DNA of 64,000 bases, from assembly GCF_004005485.1 (NCBI RefSeq), contig NZ_RZUL01000001.1, positions 1,018,128 to 1,082,127 of the forward strand. Direction: 5' to 3'. A program made the position numbers and the translations under genes. The notes beneath the pieces were generated by a model. It worked only from the letters and a program-made list of their open reading frames with translations, was not told where the DNA came from and searched no databases. This stretch comes from Sphingobium algorifonticola (GTDB lineage: Bacteria; Pseudomonadota; Alphaproteobacteria; Sphingomonadales; Sphingomonadaceae). Below are positions 9,253 to 17,626 of the stretch, piece by piece; positions within the stretch are counted from its first letter, which is position 1, and every line of letters begins with the position of its first letter.

Positions 9253-9744
9253 TCAGCCCTTGCGTCCGGCCTCGAACAGGAACCACGCGCGCTCTTCGGC
9301 CTGATCGGTCCAGTCGTCGAGCAGACCGTCCGTGGCATTGTCGTTGGCTTCGTCTGCAGCTTCTTTCGCAGCGCGTAGCGCCTCGACGAGTTTCAGATTG
9401 TCCTGCCGCAATTCGGCCAGCATGTCGTCCGGGCTGACGAAGGTGGCGTCGTTGTCCTGCAACGTCTGGTGGCGCGCGATATCGCCGATCGAGCGCAGAG
9501 TCGTGTTCCCCGTCTTGCGGACACGCTCGGCAATCGCATCGGTCGTCGCCAGTATCTGCGCCGCCTGTTCGTCGAACATCAGGTGATAGTCGCGGAAATG
9601 CGGGCCGGACACATGCCAGTGGAAGTTCTTGGTCTTGAAATACAAGGCATAGCTGTCGGCCAATATGCCGTTCAGCGCTTCCGCGACGGACTTCGTGGCG
9701 TTGCTCTTGAGGTCGGTCGGTGTCTTGAGGTCAGCAGCTGTCAT
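9253..9744 (-). CDS. dps: Dps family DNA-protection/ferritin-like protein
   Basis: A 163-residue four-helix bundle protein. The ferroxidase motif is KTKNFHWHVSGPHFRDYHLM near residue 38, followed by DEQAAQILATTDAIAERVRK, both diagnostic of Dps. These proteins form 12-mers that store iron, consume peroxide and coat DNA in stationary phase. It is a single gene convergent with the cold-shock gene across a shared terminator. Confidence 0.92.
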   Translation of the reverse strand: MTAADLKTPTDLKSNATKSVAEALNGILADSYALYFKTKNFHWHVSGPHFRDYHLMFDEQAAQILATTDAIAERVRKTGNTTLRSIGDIARHQTLQDNDATFVSPDDMLAELRQDNLKLVEALRAAKEAADEANDNATDGLLDDWTDQAEERAWFLFEAGRKG

Positions 9745-9864
9745 GCAGTTTCTCCTGATCGAGCGGAAAAGTTACGGAGACATAATGATCCATGCCACGA
9801 ATTGTGCCATGGATCGCCAAAATAATTGTTCTGAATTGTTGATGAGGCTGATCGTTCCGCGCGA

Positions 9865-10431
9865 TCACAGCAAATGAAGGGCAGACAGGCCAATAAGCGC
9901 GCCGATTAGCAGCAGGCCTGCACCCCCCGCCCGGCGCACATGCCGCAAGACCCGGAAAGACGCCACGCCATCCTTGACCATGAGAGACGGCAGGCAGGCG
10001 ACAATAGTCCCCAGCGCGCCGCCGGTCGCTGCCCAGACCGGATCCGCCGTGCGCACGGCCATGCCCATCACGATGAACTGCGCCGCATTGCCGAACCCCA
10101 ATATCACAAAGCCCAGAAATGCCGTTGCCAGGGTGCCGATGCGCCATTCGTCCAGCATGTCGGGCTGTTTCACGGGCAGCAGAATAGCTGCGCCCCCAGA
10201 TATTAGGGCGATGGCCAGGAAAAGGCTGCGCGCGTCGGCCGCCATAAGTCCGGCGAGCCATGCCCCGCCCACGGCCGCGAGCGCGGCATGCGCAATCGCC
10301 GCGGCGACAAGCCCGACTGCCAGCAAGCCTGCGGAGTGATTACGACCGGCCAGGCCGGTCGCCAGCATCTGGATCGCGCCGCCCGTCTCGCACAGAAGGC
10401 AGGCGAGAAACGTAACCAGCAGCGCGTCCAT
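9865..10431 (-). CDS. Gdt1/UPF0016-like membrane protein with altered motifs
   Basis: A 188-residue protein with about six transmembrane helices in two halves. Each half begins with a segment that aligns with the E-x-G-D-[KR]-[TSQ] motif of the Gdt1/TMEM165 cation exchangers: CETGGAIQMLATGLAGR near residue 14 and LGFGNAAQFIVMGMAVR near 110. The aspartates are absent in both and the glutamate is missing in the second, so metal transport may be lost or changed. The family assignment is my inference from pattern. No obvious partner gene adjoins it. Confidence 0.6.
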   Translation of the reverse strand: MDALLVTFLACLLCETGGAIQMLATGLAGRNHSAGLLAVGLVAAAIAHAALAAVGGAWLAGLMAADARSLFLAIALISGGAAILLPVKQPDMLDEWRIGTLATAFLGFVILGFGNAAQFIVMGMAVRTADPVWAATGGALGTIVACLPSLMVKDGVASFRVLRHVRRAGGAGLLLIGALIGLSALHLL

Positions 10432-10443
10432 GCAGATTGGCGA

Positions 10444-10761
10444 TCAGGCGCCCATGCGCAGCGACATAGCGGCGAGATAGGCGGTGCTGACATGCGGGCC
10501 GACATCCTCGCAGGCGGCGGCGTCGCGCATCATGTCGAGATAGGACAGGACAACCGGACCATGGCCGTCGAGGGCAAGTGCCGATTCCAGCATCGATGCC
10601 AGCCGCTCGAGCGGCTCAAGCCCATAGCTGCGTGCGACATGGCGGATCCCATCGACTTCCTCGCACATCGCCGCGAGCGGCATATGGCCGCGCTGCTCGG
10701 CGATCGCATCGATTCGCCGCACGACGTCGGCGCGGATGGCAAGCATGGCATCATGTTTCAT
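10444..10761 (-). CDS. Hypothetical helical protein
   Basis: A 105-residue soluble protein of unknown function, predicted mostly alpha-helical (for example [19 protein letters not shown]). I start it at the ATG at 10761 ([14 protein letters not shown]) because GGGAG lies about 8 bases upstream; the frame is open further up to 10878 but that stretch is Arg/Pro-rich and unlike a protein. It ends 12 bp before the Gdt1-like gene, so the two probably form an operon. Confidence 0.6.
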   Translation of the reverse strand: MKHDAMLAIRADVVRRIDAIAEQRGHMPLAAMCEEVDGIRHVARSYGLEPLERLASMLESALALDGHGPVVLSYLDMMRDAAACEDVGPHVSTAYLAAMSLRMGA

Positions 10762-10984
10762 GGGTGCGGCTCCCTGTTGCCTGTCCCTTTGCGCCATCAT
10801 GCGCCGACGATGGTTAACCGCACGTAAAGCGTGCGCTCGCCGTATATCGGGCGGGGGTCTCCGGCTTGACAGCGACACGAATCTGACGCATTGGGCGGCG
10901 CTGAAACGAGGCGGCTGCGATGCCGCCTTTCTTTTTCAACAGATTCGCGGGGCCGTGTGCCTCGTTTTTTGCAAGGATACGGAC

Positions 10985-11152
10985 ATGGCAAAGCCAGCCA
11001 CCGTCAAGATCAGGCTCGTCAGCACGGCGGACACCGGCTTCTTCTATGTGACGAAGAAGAACCCCCGCACCAAGACGGAAAAGCTCAGCTTCCGCAAATA
11101 TGATCCCGTCGTGCGCAAGCATGTCGAGTTCAAGGAAGCCAAGATCAAGTAA
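10985..11152 (+). CDS. rpmG: 50S ribosomal protein L33
   Basis: A 55-residue protein starting [20 protein letters not shown], the alphaproteobacterial, cysteine-free (zinc-independent) form of L33, with the conserved tail [11 protein letters not shown]. It is part of the large subunit near the E site. AAGGA stands 8 bases before the ATG. A hairpin follows at 11206. Confidence 0.96.
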   Translation: MAKPATVKIRLVSTADTGFFYVTKKNPRTKTEKLSFRKYDPVVRKHVEFKEAKIK

Positions 11153-11205
11153 TTCAGACAGGCGAGGGCTGCATGTTGCGCAGTCTGCCGCTGTTCGACG
11201 CAATC

Positions 11206-11235
11206 AGGCCCGTGCCGGTTCCGGTGCGGGCCTTT
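11206..11235 (+). terminator. Intrinsic terminator after rpmG
   Basis: Stem AGGCCCG/CGGGCCT with an inner CCGG/CCGG pair, a TG/TG mismatch and a 2-base loop, followed by TTT. It lies between rpmG and the convergent divK-like gene. Confidence 0.65.
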
Positions 11236-11247
11236 GCCGTGTTCGGG

Positions 11248-11643
11248 CTATGCGTCGGTTGACGGCTCCGGCTCGTGCGGCGCAATCAGGCCATTGACCA
11301 CGTCCATGAACTTCATCACCGATATCGGCTTGGAGACATAGGCCTGCGCGCCCGCCGCGCGGATATTGTCCTCGTCGCCCTTCCCGGCATAGGCCGTCAC
11401 CGCCATAACCGGCACGGCGGCAAGACCGGCGTCTGCCTTCAGCGCCTTGATGATGTCGATACCGCCGACATGCGGCAAGTGAATGTCCATGATGACCAGT
11501 TCGGGCCTGAAAGCGCGCGCCTGCGCCAGTGCGTCGCGCCCGTCGCGCACGGCCAGCGCGTCGTGCCCATGCGCGCGCAACAGGTCGCAGAAAAGTTTGA
11601 GATTGAGTTCGTTGTCCTCGACAACGAGCACGCGCTTTGCCAC
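11248..11643 (-). CDS. divK: Single-domain response regulator, DivK-like
   Basis: A 131-residue CheY-like receiver. Seen are the acidic pair VVEDN near residue 8, the phosphoacceptor in VIMDIHLPHVGG near 53, the T/S switch in AVTAYAGKG and the lysine in YVSKPIS. The sequence close to the DivK group (VEDNELNLKLF, GIDIIKALK) and the divergent DUF3572 gene point to DivK, which in Caulobacter controls cell-cycle kinases DivJ/PleC/DivL. There is no adjacent pleD. The last dozen residues (PHEPEPSTDA) are a variable tail. Confidence 0.85.
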   Translation of the reverse strand: MAKRVLVVEDNELNLKLFCDLLRAHGHDALAVRDGRDALAQARAFRPELVIMDIHLPHVGGIDIIKALKADAGLAAVPVMAVTAYAGKGDEDNIRAAGAQAYVSKPISVMKFMDVVNGLIAPHEPEPSTDA

Positions 11644-11702
11644 CAGACACTCCGGACATCATCGGAATGCAAATCGAACCACATTCCACAAGGCTAAGCT
11701 AA

Positions 11703-11987
11703 ATGCGGATCGATGCGATGGAAAGCAAGAAGGCGGTTCCCGATGCACAGACGCTCGCGCTGCTGGCGCTGGCGTGGTTGATGGCGGACGGACCCCGCGC
11801 TGAACGCTTTCTTGCGCTCACCGGGCTTAGCCCGGCGATGTTGCGGACGGCCATCGGCAATCCTGCCGTCCTGGCGGCGGTTCTCGATCATCTCGCCAGT
11901 CACGAACCCGATTTGCTGGCCTGCGCGGACGCGATCGCCTGCACACCGGCGGCGCTCGTCGATGCCCGCGCAAGGCTCACGGCATGA
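11703..11987 (+). CDS. DUF3572 family protein
   Basis: A 94-residue helical protein matching the DUF3572 pattern (ALLALAWLMADGPRAERFLALTGLSP, then LDHLASHEPDLLACA). The family is confined largely to alphaproteobacteria and often sits beside divK; its function is unknown. The ATG at 11718 is an alternative start. The stop overlaps the next gene's ATG by 4 bp. Confidence 0.8.
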   Translation: MRIDAMESKKAVPDAQTLALLALAWLMADGPRAERFLALTGLSPAMLRTAIGNPAVLAAVLDHLASHEPDLLACADAIACTPAALVDARARLTA

Positions 11988-12631
11988 ACGCCCCGGCGAA
12001 TCGCCCGCTGATCGTCACCGACTGTGACGAAGTGCTGCTGCATATGGTCGTGCCGTTCCGCCAGTGGCTCGACGAAGCGCACGGCATCCATTTCGATATG
12101 CAGGGCCAGGCCTTTGCCGATGCGCTGCGGCATAAGGACAGTGGCGACCTAGTCGAAAAGGAACTGGTCTGGACGCTGCTCAACGCCTTTTTCGCTACCG
12201 AGATGCACCGGCAGCAGCCGATTGCCGGTGCAATCGAATCCCTCGCGCGCCTTTCGCGCGTCGCTGACATCGAAGTGCTGACTAACATCGGCGAACAGGC
12301 CCATGCCGGGCGGGTGGAGCAATTGCGCCGGTTCGGCCTGGACCATCCGGTGCACTGGAATCAGGGCGGCAAGGGCGCGCCGCTCGCGCGCATTGTCGCA
12401 CGGCATCAGCCGCCTGTTGCGATATTCGTCGACGATCTGGGCGTACATCATCAATCGGTGGCGAAACATGCGCCCGATGTCTGGCGGTTGCACATGATCG
12501 GGGAACCGGAAATCGCACAGGTCGTACCCCAGGATCCCCATGCCCACGCCCGGATCGACGACTGGGCACGCGCAGAGGCATGGATCATGGCGCGTTTCGA
12601 CGCTGCCGAACCGGCACCGTCAACGATCTGA
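11984..12631 (+). CDS. HAD superfamily hydrolase
   Basis: A 215-residue protein with HAD motif I altered to VTDCDEVLL near residue 9, motif II LTNI near 97, a motif III lysine in the NQGGKGAP region and motif IV FVDDLGVH near 147. In motif I the expected D-x-D appears as DCDE, which keeps both aspartates. Substrate unknown. It overlaps the DUF3572 gene by 4 bp and precedes a RidA-family gene by 45 bp. Confidence 0.75.
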   Translation: MNAPANRPLIVTDCDEVLLHMVVPFRQWLDEAHGIHFDMQGQAFADALRHKDSGDLVEKELVWTLLNAFFATEMHRQQPIAGAIESLARLSRVADIEVLTNIGEQAHAGRVEQLRRFGLDHPVHWNQGGKGAPLARIVARHQPPVAIFVDDLGVHHQSVAKHAPDVWRLHMIGEPEIAQVVPQDPHAHARIDDWARAEAWIMARFDAAEPAPSTI

Positions 12632-12676
12632 TGCTTCGCGCTTGACCCGACAGCGCCCGCCGATCAGAAGGACGCC

Positions 12677-13138
12677 ATGAGCATCGAAACCCGCCTGGCC
12701 GACCTCGGCATCACCCTCCCTCGGCCCGCCGCGCCGGTTGCCTCCTATGTGCCTGCCGTCGAAAGCGGCGGACTGCTGTTCATCTCCGGCCAGATCCCTT
12801 TCGATGATGGCGTTGTGATGCAGGGACGGCTGGGGGAGGACCGCGACACCGCCTTCGGGCAGAAGGCGGCGCGGATGTGCGGCCTGATGCTGCTGGCGCA
12901 GATGCAGGCGGCATTGGGGTCGCTCGACCGAGTCGAACGGATCGTCAAACTGGGCGCTTTCATCGCCAGTGCTGATGATTTCACGCAGCAGCCGCAGGTC
13001 GCCAACGGTGCGTCGGACCTTATGGTCGATGTTTTCGGCGATGCAGGGCGTCACGCCCGCAGCGCAGTCGGCGTGCCGGTCCTGCCGCTGGGTGCTGCGG
13101 TGGAAATCGATGCAATCATTGCCATCCGCCCGGCCTGA
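12677..13138 (+). CDS. RidA family protein (enamine/imine deaminase-like)
   Basis: A 153-residue YjgF/RidA-fold protein: YVPAVESGGLLFISGQIP near residue 26 and RSAVGVPVLPLGAAVEIDAI near 133 are the family's hallmark segments. The arginine in ARSAVGV corresponds to the catalytic Arg of RidA, which hydrolyses reactive enamines. The subgroup (about 150 residues, LMLLAQMQAALGSLDRV) is common in alphaproteobacteria next to small metabolic genes. It is probably in an operon with the HAD hydrolase. Confidence 0.88.
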   Translation: MSIETRLADLGITLPRPAAPVASYVPAVESGGLLFISGQIPFDDGVVMQGRLGEDRDTAFGQKAARMCGLMLLAQMQAALGSLDRVERIVKLGAFIASADDFTQQPQVANGASDLMVDVFGDAGRHARSAVGVPVLPLGAAVEIDAIIAIRPA

Positions 13139-13209
13139 CTCCGCCCGGCCTGATGGGGCGGCGGTGTCCATGTGACACGGCTGCCTGCGTCATCGGCCCG
13201 TCGACGATC

Positions 13210-14352
13210 GTGACCGTGCCCGAACCAGCCACCATCCGCGTCGGCAAAGCGGTATCCGCGATCGACCGGAACCAGTGGGATGCCTGCGCCGGGCCGGACA
13301 ATCCTTTCGTCAGCCACGATTTTCTGAGCATCATGGAGGAGTCGGGAAGCGTCGGCACCGGTACCGGCTGGCAATCGCTGCCGCTGACGATCGACGGGCC
13401 GGACGGGCGCCTTGCCGCAGCCGCGCCTTGCTACGCCAAGACGCACAGCCAGGGCGAATATGTGTTCGACCACAGCTGGGCGGATGCGTGGCAGCGGGCA
13501 GGCGGGCACTATTATCCGAAGATTCAGCTTGCCGTGCCGTTTTCGCCGGTGCCCGGCCCGCGGCTTTTGTTGCGCGATCATGCGCTTGCGCCTGCGCTGA
13601 TTGCCGGGATCGAGCAACTCGTCATGAACAACGGCCTTTCCTCCGGGCATGCCACCTTTGTCGCGGCAGACCAGGTGCCGCTGTTCGAGGCGGCTGGATG
13701 GCTCATCCGGGAAGACAGCCAGTTTCATTTCACCAATCGCGGTTATCGCAGCTTCGACGATTTTCTGGCCGATCTGTCGAGCAGCAAGCGCAAGTCCATC
13801 CGCAAGGAGCGCGCACGGGCGGTCGCGGGGCTGGAGATCGCGCATCTGACCGGCAGCACGCTGACCGAAGCGCACTGGGATATCTTCTGGCGCTTCTATC
13901 AGGATACCGGCGCGCGCAAATGGGGTCGGCCCTATCTGACGCGGATGGCCTTTTCGCTGATGGGCGAACGGATGGCCGATCGCATTTTGCTGATTCTGGC
14001 GTTGCGTGACGGCATTCCGATCGCCGGGGCACTCAACCTCATCGGCACGGATGCGCTCTATGGGCGCTATTGGGGGTGTACGCAGGACGTGCCGTTCCTG
14101 CATTTCGAACTATGCTATTATCAGGCGATTGACGCGGCGATCGGCTTGGGGCTCGATCGCGTGGAGGCCGGTGCGCAAGGCGGCCACAAGCTGGCCCGGG
14201 GCTACACGCCGCAGCCGACTTATTCGGCGCATTTCATTGCGGATCCCGGTTTTCGCCGGGCAGTGGCGGGCTTTCTCGCGCAGGAGCGGGAGGCCGTGGC
14301 GCAGGATCGCGCCTTTCTGGACGCGCATGCGCCGTTTCGGAAGGGCGATTAG
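13210..14352 (+). CDS. GNAT family protein of the DUF482 / peptidoglycan-biosynthesis-like group
   Basis: About 380 residues. It resembles the COG3146/DUF482 group, which has two GNAT folds as in Fem transferases: NPFVSHDFLSIMEESGSVG near the N terminus, EYVFDHSWADAW, SSSKRKSIRKERARA near 195 and YYQAIDAAIGLGLDRVEAGA near 320. Substrate unknown. The frame is open from an ATG at 13153; I favour the GTG at 13210 (VTVPEPATIRVG) because the upstream part is Cys/Arg-rich and unlike the family, but no clear ribosome site decides it. Confidence 0.8.
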   Translation: MTVPEPATIRVGKAVSAIDRNQWDACAGPDNPFVSHDFLSIMEESGSVGTGTGWQSLPLTIDGPDGRLAAAAPCYAKTHSQGEYVFDHSWADAWQRAGGHYYPKIQLAVPFSPVPGPRLLLRDHALAPALIAGIEQLVMNNGLSSGHATFVAADQVPLFEAAGWLIREDSQFHFTNRGYRSFDDFLADLSSSKRKSIRKERARAVAGLEIAHLTGSTLTEAHWDIFWRFYQDTGARKWGRPYLTRMAFSLMGERMADRILLILALRDGIPIAGALNLIGTDALYGRYWGCTQDVPFLHFELCYYQAIDAAIGLGLDRVEAGAQGGHKLARGYTPQPTYSAHFIADPGFRRAVAGFLAQEREAVAQDRAFLDAHAPFRKGD

Positions 14353-14369
14353 CTCAGGCTTTGGCTGTC

Positions 14370-14675
14370 TCAGGCGGCGGCGCGGCTGGTGGCGGCTACC
14401 CAGGCGCGGGCCTGGCGCTGCGCTTCGGCGATTTCACGCGCGGTCATTTCCTCGGAGACTTCGGCGCGCAGATATTGGGCTTCCTCGATCCCCGCGAGCG
14501 CCGCCAGATTGAACCATTTATGTGCTGCGACATAATCGACGGCAAGGTCGCCATGGCCGGTGCTGTAGGCCATCCCCAGGTCAAACAGCGCCTGGCCGTT
14601 GCCGCGTGCGGCATCCGCAAGGCGGCTTTCTATCAGAAACTGTGCAGTCCGTACGCTGTTACCCATGGTTCCCAA
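14370..14675 (-). CDS. Small Sel1-repeat protein
   Basis: A 101-residue protein with one or two Sel1-like/TPR-like helical repeats (GNGQALFDLGMAYSTGHG, then YVAAHKWFNLAALAGIEEAQ). Such proteins mediate protein contacts. Function unknown. An internal ATG at 14666 could be the true start. Confidence 0.7.
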   Translation of the reverse strand: MGTMGNSVRTAQFLIESRLADAARGNGQALFDLGMAYSTGHGDLAVDYVAAHKWFNLAALAGIEEAQYLRAEVSEEMTAREIAEAQRQARAWVAATSRAAA

Positions 14676-14817
14676 TCCCCGTTACATGATCCCCTGATGG
14701 ACGTGTGTTCGGGTGCAGATTGGCGCGCCGGGAATAATAAATGGTTAACGGCACGGCCAGCTGAAATTGGCGAGGTTGCGGATAACAGGCGGGAAATTAC
14801 GGTTAACGCCGATCCGC

Positions 14818-15534
14818 TCAGGTCCAGTCGACGCGCGTCCAGCCGCGCTTCCGCGCCAGCGTGGCCAGCGGTACATGCGGGTTCGCGGCAAAGGCTTCGT
14901 CCGCGAAGTCCAGCATCGGGGCATCCGACACATGGTCGGAATAGGCGCGGATATGCGCCTGCGCGCGGGCGATGCCTTCCTGCGCCATCCAGGCCTCGAT
15001 CATCCGCAGCTTGCCTTCGTCATAGCAGTTTTCCCCGGCAATGCGGGCGCGGACATAGGTCAGGTCCTGGCTCAGATGGTCCGTGGCGATCACTGCGTCG
15101 AAGCCCAGCCGCCGGGCGATCGCCTCGACATAGAGGCGATAGGAAGCGGTTGCCAGCACGAGGCGGCAGCCTTCACTGCGGTCCCGCGCAATCTGTGCCA
15201 GCGCCCCGCCGCGTATGTTGGTCGCCATCACCTTGTCGGCATAGCTTTCGACATGCGGCATGAGCCTGTCCCGCCGGACCTTGCGGCCTATCATCAGCCG
15301 CTGGTTCCATTCCTTCACGGTCGCCCGGTCGATCAGGCGGACCACATAAGCCAGCATCACGAAGGGCACGAACGGCAGAAAGATCAGGCGCCACGGCGAC
15401 AGGGCGCAGGCAATGTGAATCAGGAAACCGCTATAGGTGCCGGTGAAGGTGACGGTGCGATCCATATCGTAGATCGCCAGACGGGATAGGGGGGTGATGA
15501 TCCCGTCGGCCCGGCATGTCTCGTCTGTTTCCAT
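14818..15534 (-). CDS. HAD-IB family phosphatase (SerB-like)
   Basis: A 238-residue HAD-IB protein: motif I AIYDMDRTVTFTGTYSGFL near residue 20, motif II LVLATASYRLYVEAIARRLG near 128, and motif III/IV AYSDHVSDAPML near 200. The hydrophobic stretch IFLPFVPFVMLAYVV near 52 is typical of the membrane-associated members. Substrate could be a phosphoserine-like or phospholipid-related compound; not decided here. Divergent from the Mla operon about 100 bp away. Confidence 0.8.
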   Translation of the reverse strand: METDETCRADGIITPLSRLAIYDMDRTVTFTGTYSGFLIHIACALSPWRLIFLPFVPFVMLAYVVRLIDRATVKEWNQRLMIGRKVRRDRLMPHVESYADKVMATNIRGGALAQIARDRSEGCRLVLATASYRLYVEAIARRLGFDAVIATDHLSQDLTYVRARIAGENCYDEGKLRMIEAWMAQEGIARAQAHIRAYSDHVSDAPMLDFADEAFAANPHVPLATLARKRGWTRVDWT

Positions 15535-15633
15535 GCCGCGTCCGAAACTTTCCGCATGCCCTTTCGTTCTGCCAGTTCAGATGGGCCGTTTCGGCTTGCC
15601 GCGCAACCGATAATGGACCAGTAATCCAGGCAG

Positions 15634-16743
15634 ATGATGCAATCGGCCGAACTTCAGCAGGAACAGGGTGACGATGGCACGATCGTCCGCCTCGCGGGCA
15701 ATCTTGCGGTTGCGCATCTCGGTTCGCTGCCCGACCGGCTGGATGCGCTCCGCGGGCCAGTGGCCACGGTCGATCTGAGCGGCGTTACGCATATCGACAC
15801 CATCGGCGCGTGGACGGTGCATCGCTTCGCATTGGCGCACAACGCAAGCCTGCGCGGTGTCAGCGATGAAGCGCGGCGCCTGATCGACGAGGTCGGCAAG
15901 GAATGCGAGCCGGTCGCCATCCGTCCCGAAGCCGAATATCCGCTGATCCGCGTGCTGAGCGAAATCGGCGTCGCGACTCGCACCGCCGGGCACACGATGG
16001 TTGGTCTGCTCGGATTCTTCGGCGGCACGCTTGTCACCGCCTGGACACTGATTCGCCATCCCCGCCGGGTGCGGATGCACGCCATCGTGCAGCGTCTGGA
16101 GGTGGTGGGCGTTTCCGCGCTGGCGATCATCGGCCTCATGAGCTTCCTCATCGGCATCGTCATTGCCCAGCAAGGGTCGGTGCAACTGCGCCAGTTCGGC
16201 CTGGAGGTGATGACGATCAACCTTGTGGGGCGTCTCACGTTCCGCGAGCTGGGCGTCCTCATGACGGCAATCATGGTCGCGGGGCGGTCAGGATCGGCCT
16301 TTGCCGCGCAACTTGGCACGATGAAGCTGACCGAGGAAATTGACGCGATGCGCACCATCGGCGTTTCGCCCATGGAGGCGCTGGTGATGCCGCGCGTCAT
16401 CGCCGCCGTCGTCATGATGCCGCTCTTGGGTTTCTATGCATCGATCGTCGCAATCATCGGCGGCGGCTTCCTGTGCGCCGTCGCGCTCGACATTCCGCCC
16501 GTCACCTTCGTGCAGCGCATTCGCGAGGTCGTGCCGATCACCGACGTCTATGTCGGGATGATCAAGGCGCCGGTCTTTGGCCTCATCATCGCGATCTGCG
16601 GCTGTTATCAGGGGATGCAGGTTGAATCCAACGCCGAGGAAGTGGGCAACCGCACCACGGCGGCGGTCGTGCAGGCGATCTTCCTGGTGATCGTTCTCGA
16701 CGCATTTTTCGCGGTCTTCTTCACTTGGGTGGGGTGGATATGA
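15634..16743 (+). CDS. mlaE: Mla ABC transporter permease MlaE with N-terminal STAS domain
   Basis: A 369-residue fusion. Residues about 1-105 are a STAS domain (VATVDLSGVTHIDTIGAWTV), the domain that is the separate MlaB protein in E. coli. Residues 120-369 are the MlaE permease with five or six helices and the motif TELGVLMTAIM-like FRELGVLMTAIMVAGRSGSA near 205. The system moves phospholipids between the membranes to keep outer-membrane asymmetry. The stop overlaps the mlaF ATG by 4 bp. Confidence 0.93.
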   Translation: MMQSAELQQEQGDDGTIVRLAGNLAVAHLGSLPDRLDALRGPVATVDLSGVTHIDTIGAWTVHRFALAHNASLRGVSDEARRLIDEVGKECEPVAIRPEAEYPLIRVLSEIGVATRTAGHTMVGLLGFFGGTLVTAWTLIRHPRRVRMHAIVQRLEVVGVSALAIIGLMSFLIGIVIAQQGSVQLRQFGLEVMTINLVGRLTFRELGVLMTAIMVAGRSGSAFAAQLGTMKLTEEIDAMRTIGVSPMEALVMPRVIAAVVMMPLLGFYASIVAIIGGGFLCAVALDIPPVTFVQRIREVVPITDVYVGMIKAPVFGLIIAICGCYQGMQVESNAEEVGNRTTAAVVQAIFLVIVLDAFFAVFFTWVGWI

Positions 16744-17621
16744 CGGACGAGGAACAGCGCGTTCTGGAAAGCGAGCAGCGGCTGGAGGAAGCCGTCGAGC
16801 ATGCCGAGTTCGCGATTTCGGTACGCGGCCTGCGTAACCGCTTCGGCGACCAGATCGTCCACGAAGACCTTGATCTAGACGTGCGCAAGGGCGAGATACT
16901 GGGCGTGGTTGGCGGTTCGGGCACCGGCAAGTCGGTGCTGATGCGCTCGATCATCGGTTTGCAGATCCCCGATGCGGGCGAAGTGCATGTGTTCGGGGAA
17001 CCGATGATCGGCCGGCTGGACGATGAAGAGGCGCTGGCTGTCCGCAAACGCTGGGGGGTGCTGTTTCAGGGCGGGGCGCTGTTCTCCACACTGACTGTCG
17101 CGGAAAATGTCGAAGTGCCGCTGCGCGAATATTATCCGAACATCAATGCGACTCTGCGGGACGAAATTGCGGCCTACAAGATTCGCATGACGGGTTTACC
17201 GTGCGAGGCAGGGCCGAAATATCCTTCCGAGCTATCGGGCGGCATGAAGAAGCGTGCGGGCCTGGCGCGCGCGCTGGCGCTCGACCCGGACCTGCTGTTC
17301 CTCGATGAGCCGACCGCCGGTCTCGATCCGATCGGCGCCGCGGCCTTCGACGCGCAGACCCGCGAGTTGCAGCAGACTTTGGGTCTGACCGTGTTCCTCA
17401 TCACCCATGATCTTGATACGCTGTTCTCGATCTGCGACCGGGTGGCGGTGTTGGCCGACAGGAAAGTGATCGCCGTCGGTACGATAGCGGAACTGCTCGC
17501 GACCGATCATCCCTGGATACAGGAATATTTCAACGGACCGCGCGGGCGCGCCGCCGTCTCCGCCCAAAAGGCCCATAGCGGGCAGGCGCAGGGCGGCGCT
17601 GGGCTTGCGGAAAGGCAATAG
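16740..17621 (+). CDS. mlaF: Mla ABC transporter ATP-binding protein
   Basis: A 293-residue ABC ATPase: Walker A GGSGTGKSVLM near residue 58, the Q-loop LFQGGALFSTLTVAENV near 107, signature LSGGMKKRAGLARA near 165 and Walker B LLFLDEPTAGLDP near 185. The MlaF-type sequence (IIGLQIPDAGEVHVFG, GMKKRAGLARAL) is clear. It starts within the mlaE stop codon (ATGA). The last 30 residues are low-complexity and probably a tail. Confidence 0.94.
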   Translation: MTDEEQRVLESEQRLEEAVEHAEFAISVRGLRNRFGDQIVHEDLDLDVRKGEILGVVGGSGTGKSVLMRSIIGLQIPDAGEVHVFGEPMIGRLDDEEALAVRKRWGVLFQGGALFSTLTVAENVEVPLREYYPNINATLRDEIAAYKIRMTGLPCEAGPKYPSELSGGMKKRAGLARALALDPDLLFLDEPTAGLDPIGAAAFDAQTRELQQTLGLTVFLITHDLDTLFSICDRVAVLADRKVIAVGTIAELLATDHPWIQEYFNGPRGRAAVSAQKAHSGQAQGGAGLAERQ

Positions 17622-17626
17622 GCATC

